Assembly: GCF_030816965.1 (NCBI RefSeq) | Contig: NZ_JAUSYQ010000002.1 | Span: forward strand, 62,001-126,000 | Source: Streptomyces canus | GTDB lineage: Bacteria > Actinomycetota > Actinomycetes > Streptomycetales > Streptomycetaceae | Direction: 5' to 3' | Length of the DNA: 64,000 bases | Part shown: piece after piece, positions 17,890-27,011 of the stretch | How the letters are laid out: each line of letters opens with the position of its first letter | Position numbering within the stretch: the stretch's first letter is position 1 | Position numbers and translations under genes: made by a program | Notes under the pieces: generated by a model | The model's database searches: none | Told to the model about the DNA's origin: nothing | The model's input: only the letters and a program-made list of their open reading frames with translations

Positions 17890-18312
17890 CGGCGAGCAAG
17901 GCGGCGATATGGTCCGCACACCGTCTACGAACGCCACCGGCTGTGGTCCGCGGACGGAAAATAGGAGCGTCTGCTCCAGCAGATCCAGGCTGCCGTCGAC
18001 GAGACAGGTGAGATCGACTGGGACATCTCGGTCGACTCCACCATCGTCCGCGCTCACCAACACGCGGCCGGCGCCCGCACCGCCCCACCTCCAGCGCCCG
18101 CTTCAAAGGGGGCCGAGATGGTAGAACACCAGGACGAGACGCCGTGGCGGAGCCTCGTCGGCCGCCTGGAGGAGGTGGTGTCGGAGGCGAGGGCCTGGGC
18201 CGCTCACGAGGCGGGTTCACCAGCAAGATCCACCTGAGCGCGGACGGCCGCTGCCGTCCGCTGTCCCTGGTCCTCACGCCGGGCCAGCGGGCGAACTGCA
18301 CCCAGTTCAAGC
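17890..18312 (+). mobile_element. IS5-family transposase, internal remnant
   Basis: The sequence reads TVYERHRLWSADGK, a stop, then ERLLQQIQAAVDETGEIDWD, ISVDSTIVRAHQHAAGAR and, after shifts, GGFTSKIHLSADGRCRPLS and LVLTPGQRANCTQF. This is the central part of an IS5/ISL-type DDE transposase with the VDST motif. Both ends are missing. It is joined directly to an unrelated minus-strand fragment at about 18312. Confidence 0.75.
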
Positions 18313-18319
18313 GTCCCGG

Positions 18320-18564
18320 GGGCGTCGGCGTCCAAATGTGCCGACCCGTGGCTGCGCCCGGAGCCGTCCAGTGGTGGCGTGGAGCGGTGGAACCCGCCTC
18401 GCAGCGGGGCGTCTCGCTCGGGGCGAAGTAGCAGGGCCGGGTCCAGCCGCAGTCCGCGCAGACGGCTGTCGGCGGCCGGACGCATCGTCCGCAGAGTCGC
18501 TGGTCACCGTCGCGGCGAACGATGTTGGCGGTACGTCCGCAGCTGGTGCAGGGCTCGTGGTTGA
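18320..18564 (-). pseudogene. Zinc-ribbon fragment, possibly from a site-specific integrase
   Basis: The minus strand encodes CTSCGRTANIVRRDGDQRLC, CVRPPTAVCADCGWTRPC, giving three CxxC knuckles. Similar Cys-rich segments occur in the N-terminal part of some Streptomyces tyrosine integrases. No start or end is seen. It is fused in sequence to the GH43 remnant at about 18565. Confidence 0.4.
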
Positions 18565-18839
18565 CAATCCGGCTCCCCGACGCCGATCGAGACGACATCG
18601 GCACCTGTGCGCGCGTCGTTCACTGTGCTTACACCAGCCATTTCGACGCGGAGAACCACAGGTCCCGGAGGTGTCGGCAGGGATGCCACATCGGTGTTCG
18701 ACGGACCGACGCGGGCGCGCACCTGCACATTGCCGGACGAGGCCACGACGTCGTAGTAATGCTGCTCGTCGAGGCGGACGGCCGGCCGGCCACCGGCGCC
18801 TTCCGTCACGTCGACCAGGGCTCGTACCCGGCAGGACAT
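18565..18839 (-). pseudogene. GH43 beta-xylosidase, C-terminal domain remnant
   Basis: The fragment VRALVDVTEGAGGRPAVRLD and EQHYYDVVASSGNVQVRARV, followed by PPGPVVLRVEMAG and DVVSIGVGEPD, matches the C-terminal beta-sandwich of GH43 xylosidases/arabinofuranosidases. The catalytic five-blade propeller is absent. Homologues degrade xylan side chains. It abuts an intact alpha-galactosidase gene, so carbohydrate genes may once have clustered here. Confidence 0.6.
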
Positions 18840-18869
18840 ATGTTGCTGCCAGATCGCGGCCGGGCAGGG

Positions 18870-21083
18870 TCAGGCTTTCGCCAGCCGCAGCAGGAGCAGT
18901 TGTTCCGGGTGGAGGTTGGGAATCTGGATCCCGACGCGTTCCAGGACGCTGCCGGGGACGGTGATTTCGTCGCTCGTGCACCATGCGGGGGTGCCACGTT
19001 CCATGCCGGGTGCCTGGTCGGCCGGGGGCAGGGGGCGCAGGTGGTAGGTGGCGTCCGGGTCAAGGCCGCGCAGCCGTAGCGTGCCGGGGTGAGCGGCGAG
19101 CGGGGTGGCCATGGCGGTGAGGGCGAAGACCGCTTCCGTACGGTCCTGGGAGATGACGCCGTGTGCCCACAGGGCCGGGTCGGGGTGGTCGATGCGTACG
19201 ACGCGGCCGGTGTGCAGCAGCCCGCGCAGCTGTTTGTACAGGGTGATCCAGTGCGCCAGTTCGGCGCGTTCGGTCTCGGTTGTGCGGGTGAGGTCCCATT
19301 CGATGCCGAAGTGACCGAAGAGCGCGGTGCCCGCCCGGAAGGCCAGGTCGTGGGTGCGGCCGGTGGTGTGGGAACGGGCGGCGCCGACGTGCGAGCCGAT
19401 GAGTTCGGGCGGCAGGAGCAGCTGGGTCCAGCGATTGATCGACTGGCGTTCCAGGGCGTCGTTGCAGTCGCTGGCCCAGACGCGGTCGGTGCGCTCCAGG
19501 ATGGCGAGGTCGACGCGTCCACCGCCGCTTGCGCAGGACTCGATCTCCAAGCCGGGGTGGCGTGCGCGCAGTTCGTCCAGCAGGGCGTAGACGGCGAGGG
19601 TCTGTGCGTGCACGGCAGGCTCACCGCCCGGTGCGTGGCCGGGGTCGACCAGTTCGCGGTTGTGGTCCCACTTGAGGTAGGCGATGTCGTACTCGCTGAG
19701 CAGGGCGTCGAGGCGCTGCAGGATGTGGGCGTACGCCTCGGGGTGGGTGAGGTCCAGGACCTGCTGGAAACGGCGGTCTGCGGGGGTGCGGCCACCGGTG
19801 GCCAGGATCCATTCGGGGTGGGCCCGGGCCAGGTCGGAGTCGGGGTTGACCATTTCCGGCTCGACCCACAGGCCGAACTCCATGACGAGGCCGCGAACGT
19901 GGTCGATGAGCGGATCAAGTCCCGCCGGCCACACGGTCTCGTCGACGTACCAGTCGCCGAGGCCCGCCCGGTCGTCACGACGGTGCCGGAACCAGCCGTC
20001 GTCCAGGACGAAACGCTCCACGCCGACCTCGGCGCCGCGGTCGGCAAGGTGGGTGAGCCGGTCGAGATCGTGGTCGAAGTAGACGGCCTCCCAGGTGTTG
20101 AGCACCACCGGGCGAGGGCGGTTGGGGTGGCCGGGACGGGAGCGGAGGTGGTCGTGGAAGCGGGCGGAGAGGCCGTCGAGCCCCTGGCCGCTGTGAGAGG
20201 CGTACAGCCACGGGCCGGTGTACTCCTCGCCGGGGCCGAGGATGACCTCGCCCGGCAGCAGCAGTTCGCCGGCAGCGATGACCGGACGGCCGGTGGGGAG
20301 TCGCTCGGCCAGTACGCGGTGGTTGCCGCTCCAGGCCAGGTGCAGGCCCCATACCTCGCCGGTGCCGAAGCCGAAGCCCGCGGTTCCGGCCGCCAGGACA
20401 AGGGGGGCGTCGTGGCCGGTGCGTCCGCTGCGGGTCTCGCGCAGCCAGGTGCCGTGGGTGAAGGGCCGACGTTGCGGGGCGCGTTCGCGGCACCAGCGGC
20501 CGGTGAGGTCGAGCAGTTCGGTGGCGGTGTCGGGGACCGGCAGGGTGAGCAGCAGGCCGTTGAGGGTGTAGTCGCGGTCCGGGTCGTCGTTGCGTACGGC
20601 GGCTCGCACGCGTACGAGACCGGACGCGGTGAGTCCGGCTTCCAGTACCAGGCTGAGCCTGGCTGCAGCGTCGGCGGCCCCGACCTTCACCGATTGTGCT
20701 GCGGTTTCCAGTTCCAGTGAGTCGCGGGTGAACAGGGGTGACCAGTCGGCTCCTTGGCGGTGACCGGTCAGTCCGGGCTGTCCGGGCCAGCCGGTGCCGT
20801 GTTCGGGCAGCAGTGCGGCACGCGGTACGGCGTCGGGGAATCCCGCGATCGGCGGCGTGGTGACGGCCTCGGCCAACCGGTGCAGGTCCTGGCGGCTGAG
20901 GTCGCCGAGGTCGGCGCCCCAGTGCAGAACGGCGGGCAGACCGTTGCCCCGCAGGTCGAGTACCAGGCTCACACCTGCTGCGCGGAGATGAATGATGCCC
21001 TCGGCTGCGGCTTCGGTCGGAGTGGTCACGATGGCCCCTCTCGGCAGTCTCCCTACGGGGATCTGTAGGTGCGGCTTCGTCAC
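18870..21083 (-). CDS. GH36 alpha-galactosidase
   Basis: A 737-residue retaining glycoside hydrolase of family GH36. The nucleophile is Asp473 (AYLKWDHNR) and the acid/base is Asp539 (VWASDCNDALER). WEAVYFDHD, FVLDDGWF and LWVEPEMVNPDSDL are further GH36 signatures. It should release terminal alpha-galactose from raffinose-family sugars or galactomannan. No signal peptide is visible, so it acts in the cytoplasm. GTG 21083 overlaps the stop of the upstream MFS gene (GTGA), indicating translational coupling; an internal GTG at 21029 with a better ribosome site (GAGAGGGG) is an alternative. Coupling to an efflux-like MFS is unusual, since GH36 genes usually sit with sugar importers. Confidence 0.9.
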   Translation of the reverse strand: MTKPHLQIPVGRLPRGAIVTTPTEAAAEGIIHLRAAGVSLVLDLRGNGLPAVLHWGADLGDLSRQDLHRLAEAVTTPPIAGFPDAVPRAALLPEHGTGWPGQPGLTGHRQGADWSPLFTRDSLELETAAQSVKVGAADAAARLSLVLEAGLTASGLVRVRAAVRNDDPDRDYTLNGLLLTLPVPDTATELLDLTGRWCRERAPQRRPFTHGTWLRETRSGRTGHDAPLVLAAGTAGFGFGTGEVWGLHLAWSGNHRVLAERLPTGRPVIAAGELLLPGEVILGPGEEYTGPWLYASHSGQGLDGLSARFHDHLRSRPGHPNRPRPVVLNTWEAVYFDHDLDRLTHLADRGAEVGVERFVLDDGWFRHRRDDRAGLGDWYVDETVWPAGLDPLIDHVRGLVMEFGLWVEPEMVNPDSDLARAHPEWILATGGRTPADRRFQQVLDLTHPEAYAHILQRLDALLSEYDIAYLKWDHNRELVDPGHAPGGEPAVHAQTLAVYALLDELRARHPGLEIESCASGGGRVDLAILERTDRVWASDCNDALERQSINRWTQLLLPPELIGSHVGAARSHTTGRTHDLAFRAGTALFGHFGIEWDLTRTTETERAELAHWITLYKQLRGLLHTGRVVRIDHPDPALWAHGVISQDRTEAVFALTAMATPLAAHPGTLRLRGLDPDATYHLRPLPPADQAPGMERGTPAWCTSDEITVPGSVLERVGIQIPNLHPEQLLLLRLAKA

Positions 21084-22315
21084 CCCACCCGGGCTCGACC
21101 ACGGGGTGAAGGGTCGCCGGCGGCGGCGTGGTCGTCAGATCGGGTGGCGCGCATCAGCGCGAGCGCGGTCAGCGGTACGAGGGTCAGGGCGGCTGTCACC
21201 GTGCCGACCAGCGGTGGCCCGGCCTGCCGCAGTGGTGAGGCCAGGGCGATGCCTGCCGCCCAGGAGCCGACGGCGACGCCCACGTTGGACGACGAACTGG
21301 CCAGCGCGGAGGCGAGCGTGGGCGCGGAACCGGCGAAGCGCCTGACCAGCGCGCCGAGCCCCGGGGAGGCGGCGAACGCGGTCACCCCCATGACCGTCAC
21401 CAGGACGACGGTCGCCACGGGGCTCGTGGAGAAGAACACCAGCAGGAGCAGGATCAGGCTGCTCGCGGCGGCGGCCGTGATGAGGGTGGCGAGCGGCCGG
21501 CGGTCACCCAGGCGCCCGCCGACCGTGGTGCCCAGCAGGGCGCCCGCACCGTAGCCGGTCAGGACCAGGGGCACAGCCGCGGCGGGGATCTGGGCCCGCT
21601 CGGTGAGCAGGGGCGAGATGTAGGTGTAGGTCGCCAGGACACCTCCCATGAGCAACGCGATGGCGCTCAGCGCCAGCCAGACCCGGCCCTGGCGCAGCGC
21701 GGCGAACTCAGCCCGGACAGAACGCGCTTCGCGCTGCTCCTCGTCGGGGATGTACCGGCCGATGACCGCCGCCGCGGCGGCCGACAGGGCGGCCAGCACC
21801 CAGAACGGCCCCCGCCAGTTGGACACCTGCCCCAGCCACGAGCCCAGCGGTACGCCGGCGATGTTGGCCACGGTCATGCCCCCGAGCAGCATGCCCAGGG
21901 CCCTGGACGTCATTGCCGGTCCTGCCGCGGTTGTCGCCACGACTGCGGCGACGCACCAGAAGGTACCTGTGGCCAGTGCGGTCACCACGCGAGCCGCGAG
22001 CACGACCGCGAAGGACGGACTGAGCGCGGCGACCACGTGGCCGAGCGCGAAGACGGTGAGCGCGAGGACCAGCGTGGACCGCCGCGGCAGGCGCAGCGTC
22101 GCGATCGCCATCGCCGGTGCGCCGACGATCATGCCTGCCGCGAAGGCCGTGATCAGCAGCCCCGCGTGGGACACGCTGACGCCCAGATCGTCCGAGATCT
22201 CGGGCAGCAGGCCCGCGATGACGAACTCGGTGGTGCCCATCAGAAAGATCCCGGCTGCCAGCACCAGGACGACGAAAGGCAGCTTGGCGGATCGGTCGTC
22301 GGTCAGGGGTGGCAT
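21080..22315 (-). CDS. MFS exporter, Cmx/arabinose-efflux type
   Basis: A 411-residue major facilitator with about twelve membrane helices. The first is VVLVLAAGIFLMGTTEFVIA, where GTTEF followed by GLLPEIS is the signature of the Cmx/AraJ/CmlA-like drug exporter group. GAPAMAIATLRLPRR is the loop after TM2. Members expel chloramphenicol or other small molecules by proton antiport. ATG 22315 lies after GGAAAGAG; a longer start at 22387 lacks a ribosome site. The stop overlaps the alpha-galactosidase start, so the two form one operon. A short dyad lies about 90 bases upstream of the start. Confidence 0.88.
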   Translation of the reverse strand: MPPLTDDRSAKLPFVVLVLAAGIFLMGTTEFVIAGLLPEISDDLGVSVSHAGLLITAFAAGMIVGAPAMAIATLRLPRRSTLVLALTVFALGHVVAALSPSFAVVLAARVVTALATGTFWCVAAVVATTAAGPAMTSRALGMLLGGMTVANIAGVPLGSWLGQVSNWRGPFWVLAALSAAAAAVIGRYIPDEEQREARSVRAEFAALRQGRVWLALSAIALLMGGVLATYTYISPLLTERAQIPAAAVPLVLTGYGAGALLGTTVGGRLGDRRPLATLITAAAASSLILLLLVFFSTSPVATVVLVTVMGVTAFAASPGLGALVRRFAGSAPTLASALASSSSNVGVAVGSWAAGIALASPLRQAGPPLVGTVTAALTLVPLTALALMRATRSDDHAAAGDPSPRGRARVG

Positions 22316-22407
22316 CTGAGTGGTGTTCTCTTTCCGGAGCGAAGCGCGACTGGCCGCGGGGAGTGCTGACGCCGCACAGCCTCGCACCGGATATCCGTTC
22401 TGTGAGG

Positions 22408-22423
22408 GGGAGAAAATTCTCCC
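22408..22423. promoter_or_regulatory. Dyad upstream of the MFS/alpha-galactosidase operon
   Basis: GGGAGAA-aa-TTCTCCC has seven-base perfect arms around two bases. It lies 93-108 bases upstream of the MFS start and could be an operator. No dedicated regulator gene sits next to it. Confidence 0.4.
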
Positions 22424-22483
22424 TTGACGGATGCAAAGAGTCCGCGTATGCGAATTTATCCGTCCAACAGTTACTGAGTTTCT

Positions 22484-22605
22484 TCAGCGTTGCCGCTCCA
22501 GGGTGAGGACAGCCTTGGCGATTGGCGTCATGCGGTTCGGACTGCACCGGGACCTGCGGAAGATCCGCCAGGACTTCAGGCGCGCAACACCGCGCTCGAC
22601 CGGTG
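22484..22605 (-). mobile_element. IS5-family transposase, C-terminal remnant
   Basis: The minus strand ends PVERGVARLKSWRIFRRSRC, SPNRMTPIAKAVLTLERQR and a stop. This is the conserved C-terminus of an IS5-type transposase, in which the Glu of the catalytic triad (E-R-G-V) is retained. Everything upstream belongs to a different gene. Confidence 0.6.
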
Positions 22606-22654
22606 CCGGTGCTGCGGCCAGCGCCCGGTTGAGCGTCTTCTCGGTGAGGGTGAG

Positions 22655-22885
22655 TTCCTGCAGGCAGGATCGCGACGCACTGGGTCGGCGTGAGGTTGGG
22701 GCCGTCGTCCTCGGGATGACCGAGGAGTGGTGCCAGGGCGGTGGAGACGTCGTTCCAGGGGCGTTGCCCTCCGAAGCCGTGCATCTCGTCCAGTGCGAAC
22801 CCCTCGGCCTGCGCAAGCCACCGCCGGAACACTCCAAAGCTGGTGCAGGACCAGGACACGTCCGGACTGACAACGTGCACGCACC
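22655..22885 (-). pseudogene. Conserved Streptomyces hypothetical protein, remnant
   Basis: The fragment VVSPDVSWSCTSFGVFRRWL, AQAEGFALDEMHGFGGQRPW and LTPTQCVAILP resembles a small conserved actinobacterial protein of unknown function. It lies directly upstream of the IS5 tail in a different frame. There is no clear start codon. Confidence 0.4.
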
Positions 22886-23049
22886 TTCTCACGCGGGATG
22901 CGCTTCCCTCCCCTTTCATCGCTTTGTTCCGTTCATCCCCCGGCAACGCTCTCGGCGAGGCCGCCCCCCTATCCCGGCAACACCTCCGACTCGTCCTTCA
23001 GCCCCACTCCCGTCGCCCCCGACTCCCGTGCCCACGCCATCAGACCCCC

Positions 23050-23510
23050 AAGGCATCATCCGGTCCGCGGAGGAGATGCGGCGGCCGATCCAGTTGTCGG
23101 ACGCCCGCCTGGAGGACTATGACGCCGTCTGCTTCCCCGGCGGTCACGGGCCGATGGAAGACCTGTGGACCGACTCCGACGCGGGCAGGCTGCTCACCGC
23201 CGCGCTCGCCTCGGGCAAACCGCTCGCCGTCGTCTGTCATGCCCCGGCCGCGCTGCTGGCCACCAGGGTGCGCGGCGTCTCGCCCTTCGCCGGCTACCGG
23301 GTCACGGCGTTCACCAACGACGAGGAGGACGCCGTCGGTCTGGCCTCCAAGGCCCGCTGGCTGCTGGAGGACTAACTGAAGGAGCTGGGCGTGGAGTTCA
23401 CCCGCGGCGAGATGTGGAAGCCGTACACGGTAGTGGACCGCAACCTCTACACAGGCCAGAACCCCGCATCCGCCGCAGCCCTGGCAACGCAGCTTCTGAA
23501 GGTCCTGTAA
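23050..23510 (+). pseudogene. DJ-1/PfpI (Hsp31-like) protein with in-frame stop
   Basis: About 150 residues of a type-1 glutamine-amidotransferase-like fold. AVCFPGGHGPMEDL is followed by PLAVVCHAPAALL, where Cys in VCHAP is the nucleophile elbow. A TAA at 23373-23375 interrupts the frame, after which LKELGVEFTRGEMWKPYTVV and NPASAAALATQLLKVL continue to a natural stop. The N-terminal strands are missing. Intact relatives are holding chaperones or glyoxalase-III/deglycase-like enzymes. Confidence 0.75.
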
Positions 23511-23534
23511 ACGTGACGCCCGGCAGTAACGGCG

Positions 23535-23711
23535 CAAAGGACTGAGACGCTCGGTGAGCGGGACGTCCAGGTCGCCTGCCTGCCGGGCTTCTACGAACAC
23601 CTGCCGGATCTGCGCGCCCCACCGTTCGAAGCCGCGCTTGACCGCGGCCCGGATCTCCTCCTCTTTGCTGGTGAAGCGGTTGCAGAACGCGCCGACGCGC
23701 TGCGCCGTCAA
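23535..23711 (-). pseudogene. TetR-family regulator, internal remnant
   Basis: CNRFTSKEEEIRAAVKRGF and ERWGAQIRQVFVEARQAGDL match the end of the TetR HTH (FYNRFxSKEE) and the start of the ligand domain. About 58 residues remain. It is divergent from the alcohol dehydrogenase relic, which was probably its target. Confidence 0.5.
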
Positions 23712-23772
23712 GTCCCGTCGCGCGCAGTGCCCGCCGCCTGCCCCACAGGCAGCACCACATCAAGGAGCAGTC

Positions 23773-24777
23773 TTGTCCACTTATCAAGCCTTCGAGGCCA
23801 CCGGCGTTCACAACCTGAAGCTGGTCGAACGTGATCTCGTCGACCCGGCACCCGGGCATGTCCGGCTACGGGCCGAGGCCTGCGGAGTCTGCCACACCGA
23901 CGTGTTGGCCGTGGAAGGCCTGCGCTCGGGCCCCTCGCAGCCCGTCGTTCCTGGGCATGAGGTCGTAGGCGTCATCGACGCTGTCGGGGTCGGCATCACC
24001 GTCTGGCGGCCCGGCGACCGTGTCGGTGTCGGCTTCCTGAACGGCCAGTGCTGGGAGTGCGAGCCGTGCCGCCGGGGTGACTTCGTGAACTGCCGCAATC
24101 AGCAGCAGACCGGGACGACGACCGACGGCGGATACGCGGAAGTGGTCTACGCCCGGGCCAGCGGACTGGTGCGCATCCCCGAGGGCCTCTCGGCAATTCA
24201 CGCCGCTCCCCTGCTGTGAGCCGGCCTGACCACCTTTGTCGCCCTGCAGCAGGGACCGACGCGGGCCGGCTCACTGGTCGCCGTGCAGGGCATCGGCGGC
24301 CTGGGACATCTGGCCCTGCAATACGCGCACCGTCTCGGATACCGGGTCGCCGCGGTGGCGCGAGGAAAGGAGAAGGAGGTTTTCGCCCGGCAACTGGGCG
24401 CCCACGAGTACGTCGACAGCAGCGCCACCGACCCAGGTGCCGCGCTGAGCGACCTGGGCGGCGCCTCCGTCATCGTTGCCACGTCGTCCAGCGGTGCCTC
24501 CATGAACCCGTTGGTCCGCGGCCTGGCCCCGTCTGGCAGGCTCGTAGTGGTCGGTGCCGCGCCCGACCCACCGACCGTCTCGACCCCCGACCTGATCTTC
24601 GGCACACGTTCCATCGTCGGCAGCCTGACCGGTTCGTCCATAGAGAACGAGGACAACCTCGCGTTCGGTCTCGCCCACGACATCCGTCCCAGCGTTGAGA
24701 TCATGCCCTTCGCCCGGGCGCTGGAGGCCTATGAGCACATGCTGTCGGGCGCGGCCCGCTTCCGGGTCGTGCATAGC
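23773..24777 (+). pseudogene. Zinc-dependent alcohol dehydrogenase with an in-frame UGA and lost C-terminus
   Basis: TTG 23773 follows AAGGAG at good spacing. The MDR protein is complete in sequence: catalytic-zinc ligands in ACGVCHTD and GHEVVG, structural-zinc cysteines in GQCWECEPCRRGDFVNC, and the Rossmann motif GIGGLGHLALQYA. One TGA at 24217-24219 replaces the Cys codon of the conserved PLLCAGLTT motif; the same frame continues for over 180 residues. The gene ends at FRVVHSHR, about where the natural C-terminus (FRVVL) should be, because an RHS fragment is joined there. Apart from the UGA and the last few residues it is undamaged. Confidence 0.85.
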
Positions 24778-24784
24778 CACCGGT

Positions 24785-26067
24785 GGGGCTGTTCTTGTCG
24801 TCCCAGACGTCGGCGTAGGTGTCGTAGGCCAGACCACGGCTGTCGTAGCGGGTGTCCGTCAGGATCCGCCCGCCCGAGGGTGAGGGTGTCTGGGTCTGGA
24901 TGGGGCGCAGCTGGGAGTCGTAGAGGGCATAGGTGGTGGTGTGGGTGGTGCCGTCGGCTTTGAGGGTGGACACCGAGGTCCACGGGGCCTTGTCACGTTC
25001 GAAGCCGTAGCCGAACTTGGCGTTCGGGGTGTCGCCGCCGGACTTGGAGCGGTTGGGCAACCAGGTGGCCGTGATACGGCCCAGGGCGTCGTAGGTGTGC
25101 TCGGTGCGCTTGACGTTGAGGTCCAATACGTAGCTCTCGACGCCGCGAGCCGGATCGTAGCCGGTGGTGGTCTGGTGGGCCTGGCCGTTGGAAGCGAGCT
25201 TCGGCTTGGTTTCGACCTTGGTGGCGAGCGGACCGGCGGACGCCGGGTAGTAGGCCGTGGTCGTCGTACGACCCTTGGCGTCGGTGACGGTGAGGGGGCG
25301 GCCGAGCTTGGCGGTGGCGGTGTCGTAGGTGGTGGTGACGGTCTGCCAGCCGGAGGCGGCCAGGGGATTGCGGTCGGCGCTGCCGGAGGCCAGCGGATAG
25401 GACTTGGCGCGGCCGGTCCAGGTGGGCAGGCCCAGGGTGGGACTCTGATCGGGGCTCCAGCCGGTGGCGGAGGCCGTGTCGTAGACGGTGGCGGTGTCGG
25501 ACAGCACGTCGCCGCGCGTGTCCGCTCCGGTCGGCAGGCTCAGGCTCGCGTCCGGGGTGGCGCAGGGTCTGGCGACGGTACGAGTACGGGAGACGAGTGC
25601 GGTCAGACCGTTGGCGTCGTTGCGGGCATACCAGGTCCGGGTGCAGGTCTCGTCGCCGGTCGCGGTCCAGTCGCCGTCGTCCTGCACCGTGGTGACCATG
25701 CCGTACTTGGCGTCGTAGGCGTAGGAGAGGGCGGTGGTGCGCCACCGTCTGCCCACCGTGAGATAGGTGTGGCTGAACGTGCGGGCCGTCTTGACGAAAT
25801 AGGCCTCGATGTCGGCGTAGGACTTCTTCTGGCTGGCCGTCCGCTGTGCCCAAGGGGTGTGGACGGTGGCGGAGATCGCGGTGTCACCGTCGTAGACGAT
25901 CTCCTGGCGCAGTTGTCCGGCGTAACGGTCGAGATCGTCGAGGTCGGCGACGTCGAGGTCGTCGGTGGTGACGGTGGAGTCGTTGCTGAGGTCGATGCCC
26001 TTGACGCTGGCGGTGCGGGTGGTGCCGTCTTTTTCGTCTGTCGCCGTGTATTCCCTGCAGGAACAGT
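24785..26067 (-). pseudogene. RHS/YD-repeat toxin-type protein, internal segment
   Basis: About 425 residues are open without start or stop, bounded by sequence junctions on both sides. Repeats such as TYDALGRITATWLPNRS, YDSRGLAYDTYADVWDD and TTTYDTATAKLGRPLTVTDA are YD repeats that form the shell of RHS/teneurin-like secreted polymorphic toxins. Neither the N-terminal delivery region nor the variable toxin tip remains. Another RHS scrap lies at 37570-37690, in the other orientation. Confidence 0.8.
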
Positions 26068-26150
26068 TTCACCGTCCTGGAGCGGGTGGGGCCTGCGTCG
26101 CCGGTGTCACCCTCGATCCGGGTCTCGGGTTCCGGCGCACCCCCGGCACG

Positions 26151-26335
26151 GTGATCGTCCACATCTTCACCGCGGCCGCAGCACCGGGGACAAACAGCGC
26201 CTGTACAAGGCGCTCGCCTCCCAGCTCGCCGAAGCCGGCGTCGACGCACGGACCTGTTCATCAGCCACCTCGAGAACGGCCCGGACGACTGGTCGTTCGC
26301 CGACGGCCGCGCCCGGTACGTACAGGGCGACCTTC
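26151..26335 (+). pseudogene. Tautomerase-like remnant
   Basis: TGDKQRLYKALASQLAEAG and, after a shift, DLFISHLENGPDDWSFADG match the helix and second strand of 4-oxalocrotonate-tautomerase-like proteins. The catalytic N-terminal Pro region is degraded. Confidence 0.45.
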
Positions 26336-26863
26336 CCGTGCCCGTGGAGCAGCTGGCCGACCACATCTCCGCCGATGTCTCACGCCCCCTTCAGCGCCGT
26401 GACGACGCCGTCTTGCTCATGGCCCGGTACGAGGGGACCGGCAACGCCCGGGGAGCACGCCGCCCCCGCGGACCGGGGGCATGCTCATCCAGCGGGCGAT
26501 CTACTGGGCGCGAGGACGGCCCGTACCTTCGTCGACGACCGCCTGCACACCTGGGGGCTGTCGGAACTGTCGGACTCGCTCCAGCTCATCACCTCCGAAG
26601 TGGTCACCCACGCTCTGATCCACGCGGGCAGTGACGTCGACGTCCGGCTTCGGGCATTCGACGACCACGTCCGGCTGGAGGTGCGCGATTCCCGGAGCAA
26701 TCCGCCGGTGCCGTCACCTCTGGCACTGTCCGAAGAGGACAACGCCGACGCCGAGCACGGACGTGGTCTGCTGATCGTCGACGCGTCGGGCGGAGCGTGG
26801 AACAGCTTCCCGAACGGCCGCGGCAAGAACGTCGTCGACCTGTCCTTGCACGACCCGGCCTGA
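26336..26863 (+). pseudogene. SpoIIE-type phosphatase with HATPase C-terminus, remnant
   Basis: The piece starts in one frame with VEQLADHISADVSRPLQRRD and DAVLLMARYEG, the end of a PP2C/SpoIIE phosphatase domain. After a shift it continues RTFVDDRLHTWGLSELSDSL, ITSEVVTHALIHAG, then DADAEHGRGLLIVDASGGAW, an RsbW-like HATPase with N box (E..TxAxxH) and G box, to a natural stop at 26863. Intact relatives control anti-anti-sigma factors in stress responses. Upstream PAS/GAF and catalytic parts are missing. Confidence 0.7.
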
Positions 26864-27011
26864 GCCGCACCGGCGCCCCACGCCGGTCTCGGGCCACTCA
26901 GCCAAGCCGCCGGCAGGTCATGCCCGAGTCGAAGCCGAGCGCCCGCGGCAGGTGCTGGCCCCGATCAGCGGTCCCCGTCCGTGTCGGCCGGACCGGCCCC
27001 CGGGTCAGAGG

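Noticed and set aside
19089..20720. Long plus-strand frame opposite the alpha-galactosidase
   Set aside because: The opposite strand holds an intact GH36 with all catalytic residues; the plus frame is low-complexity Gly/Val-rich shadow.
24217..24219. Selenocysteine codon in the alcohol dehydrogenase
   Set aside because: The residue is structural rather than redox-active, I see no clear SECIS stem, and the C-terminus is also damaged; a nonsense mutation is more likely.
24941..26863. 640-codon plus-strand frame across the RHS and phosphatase relics
   Set aside because: The first two thirds are antisense to RHS repeats; only the last third is genuine HATPase sequence.
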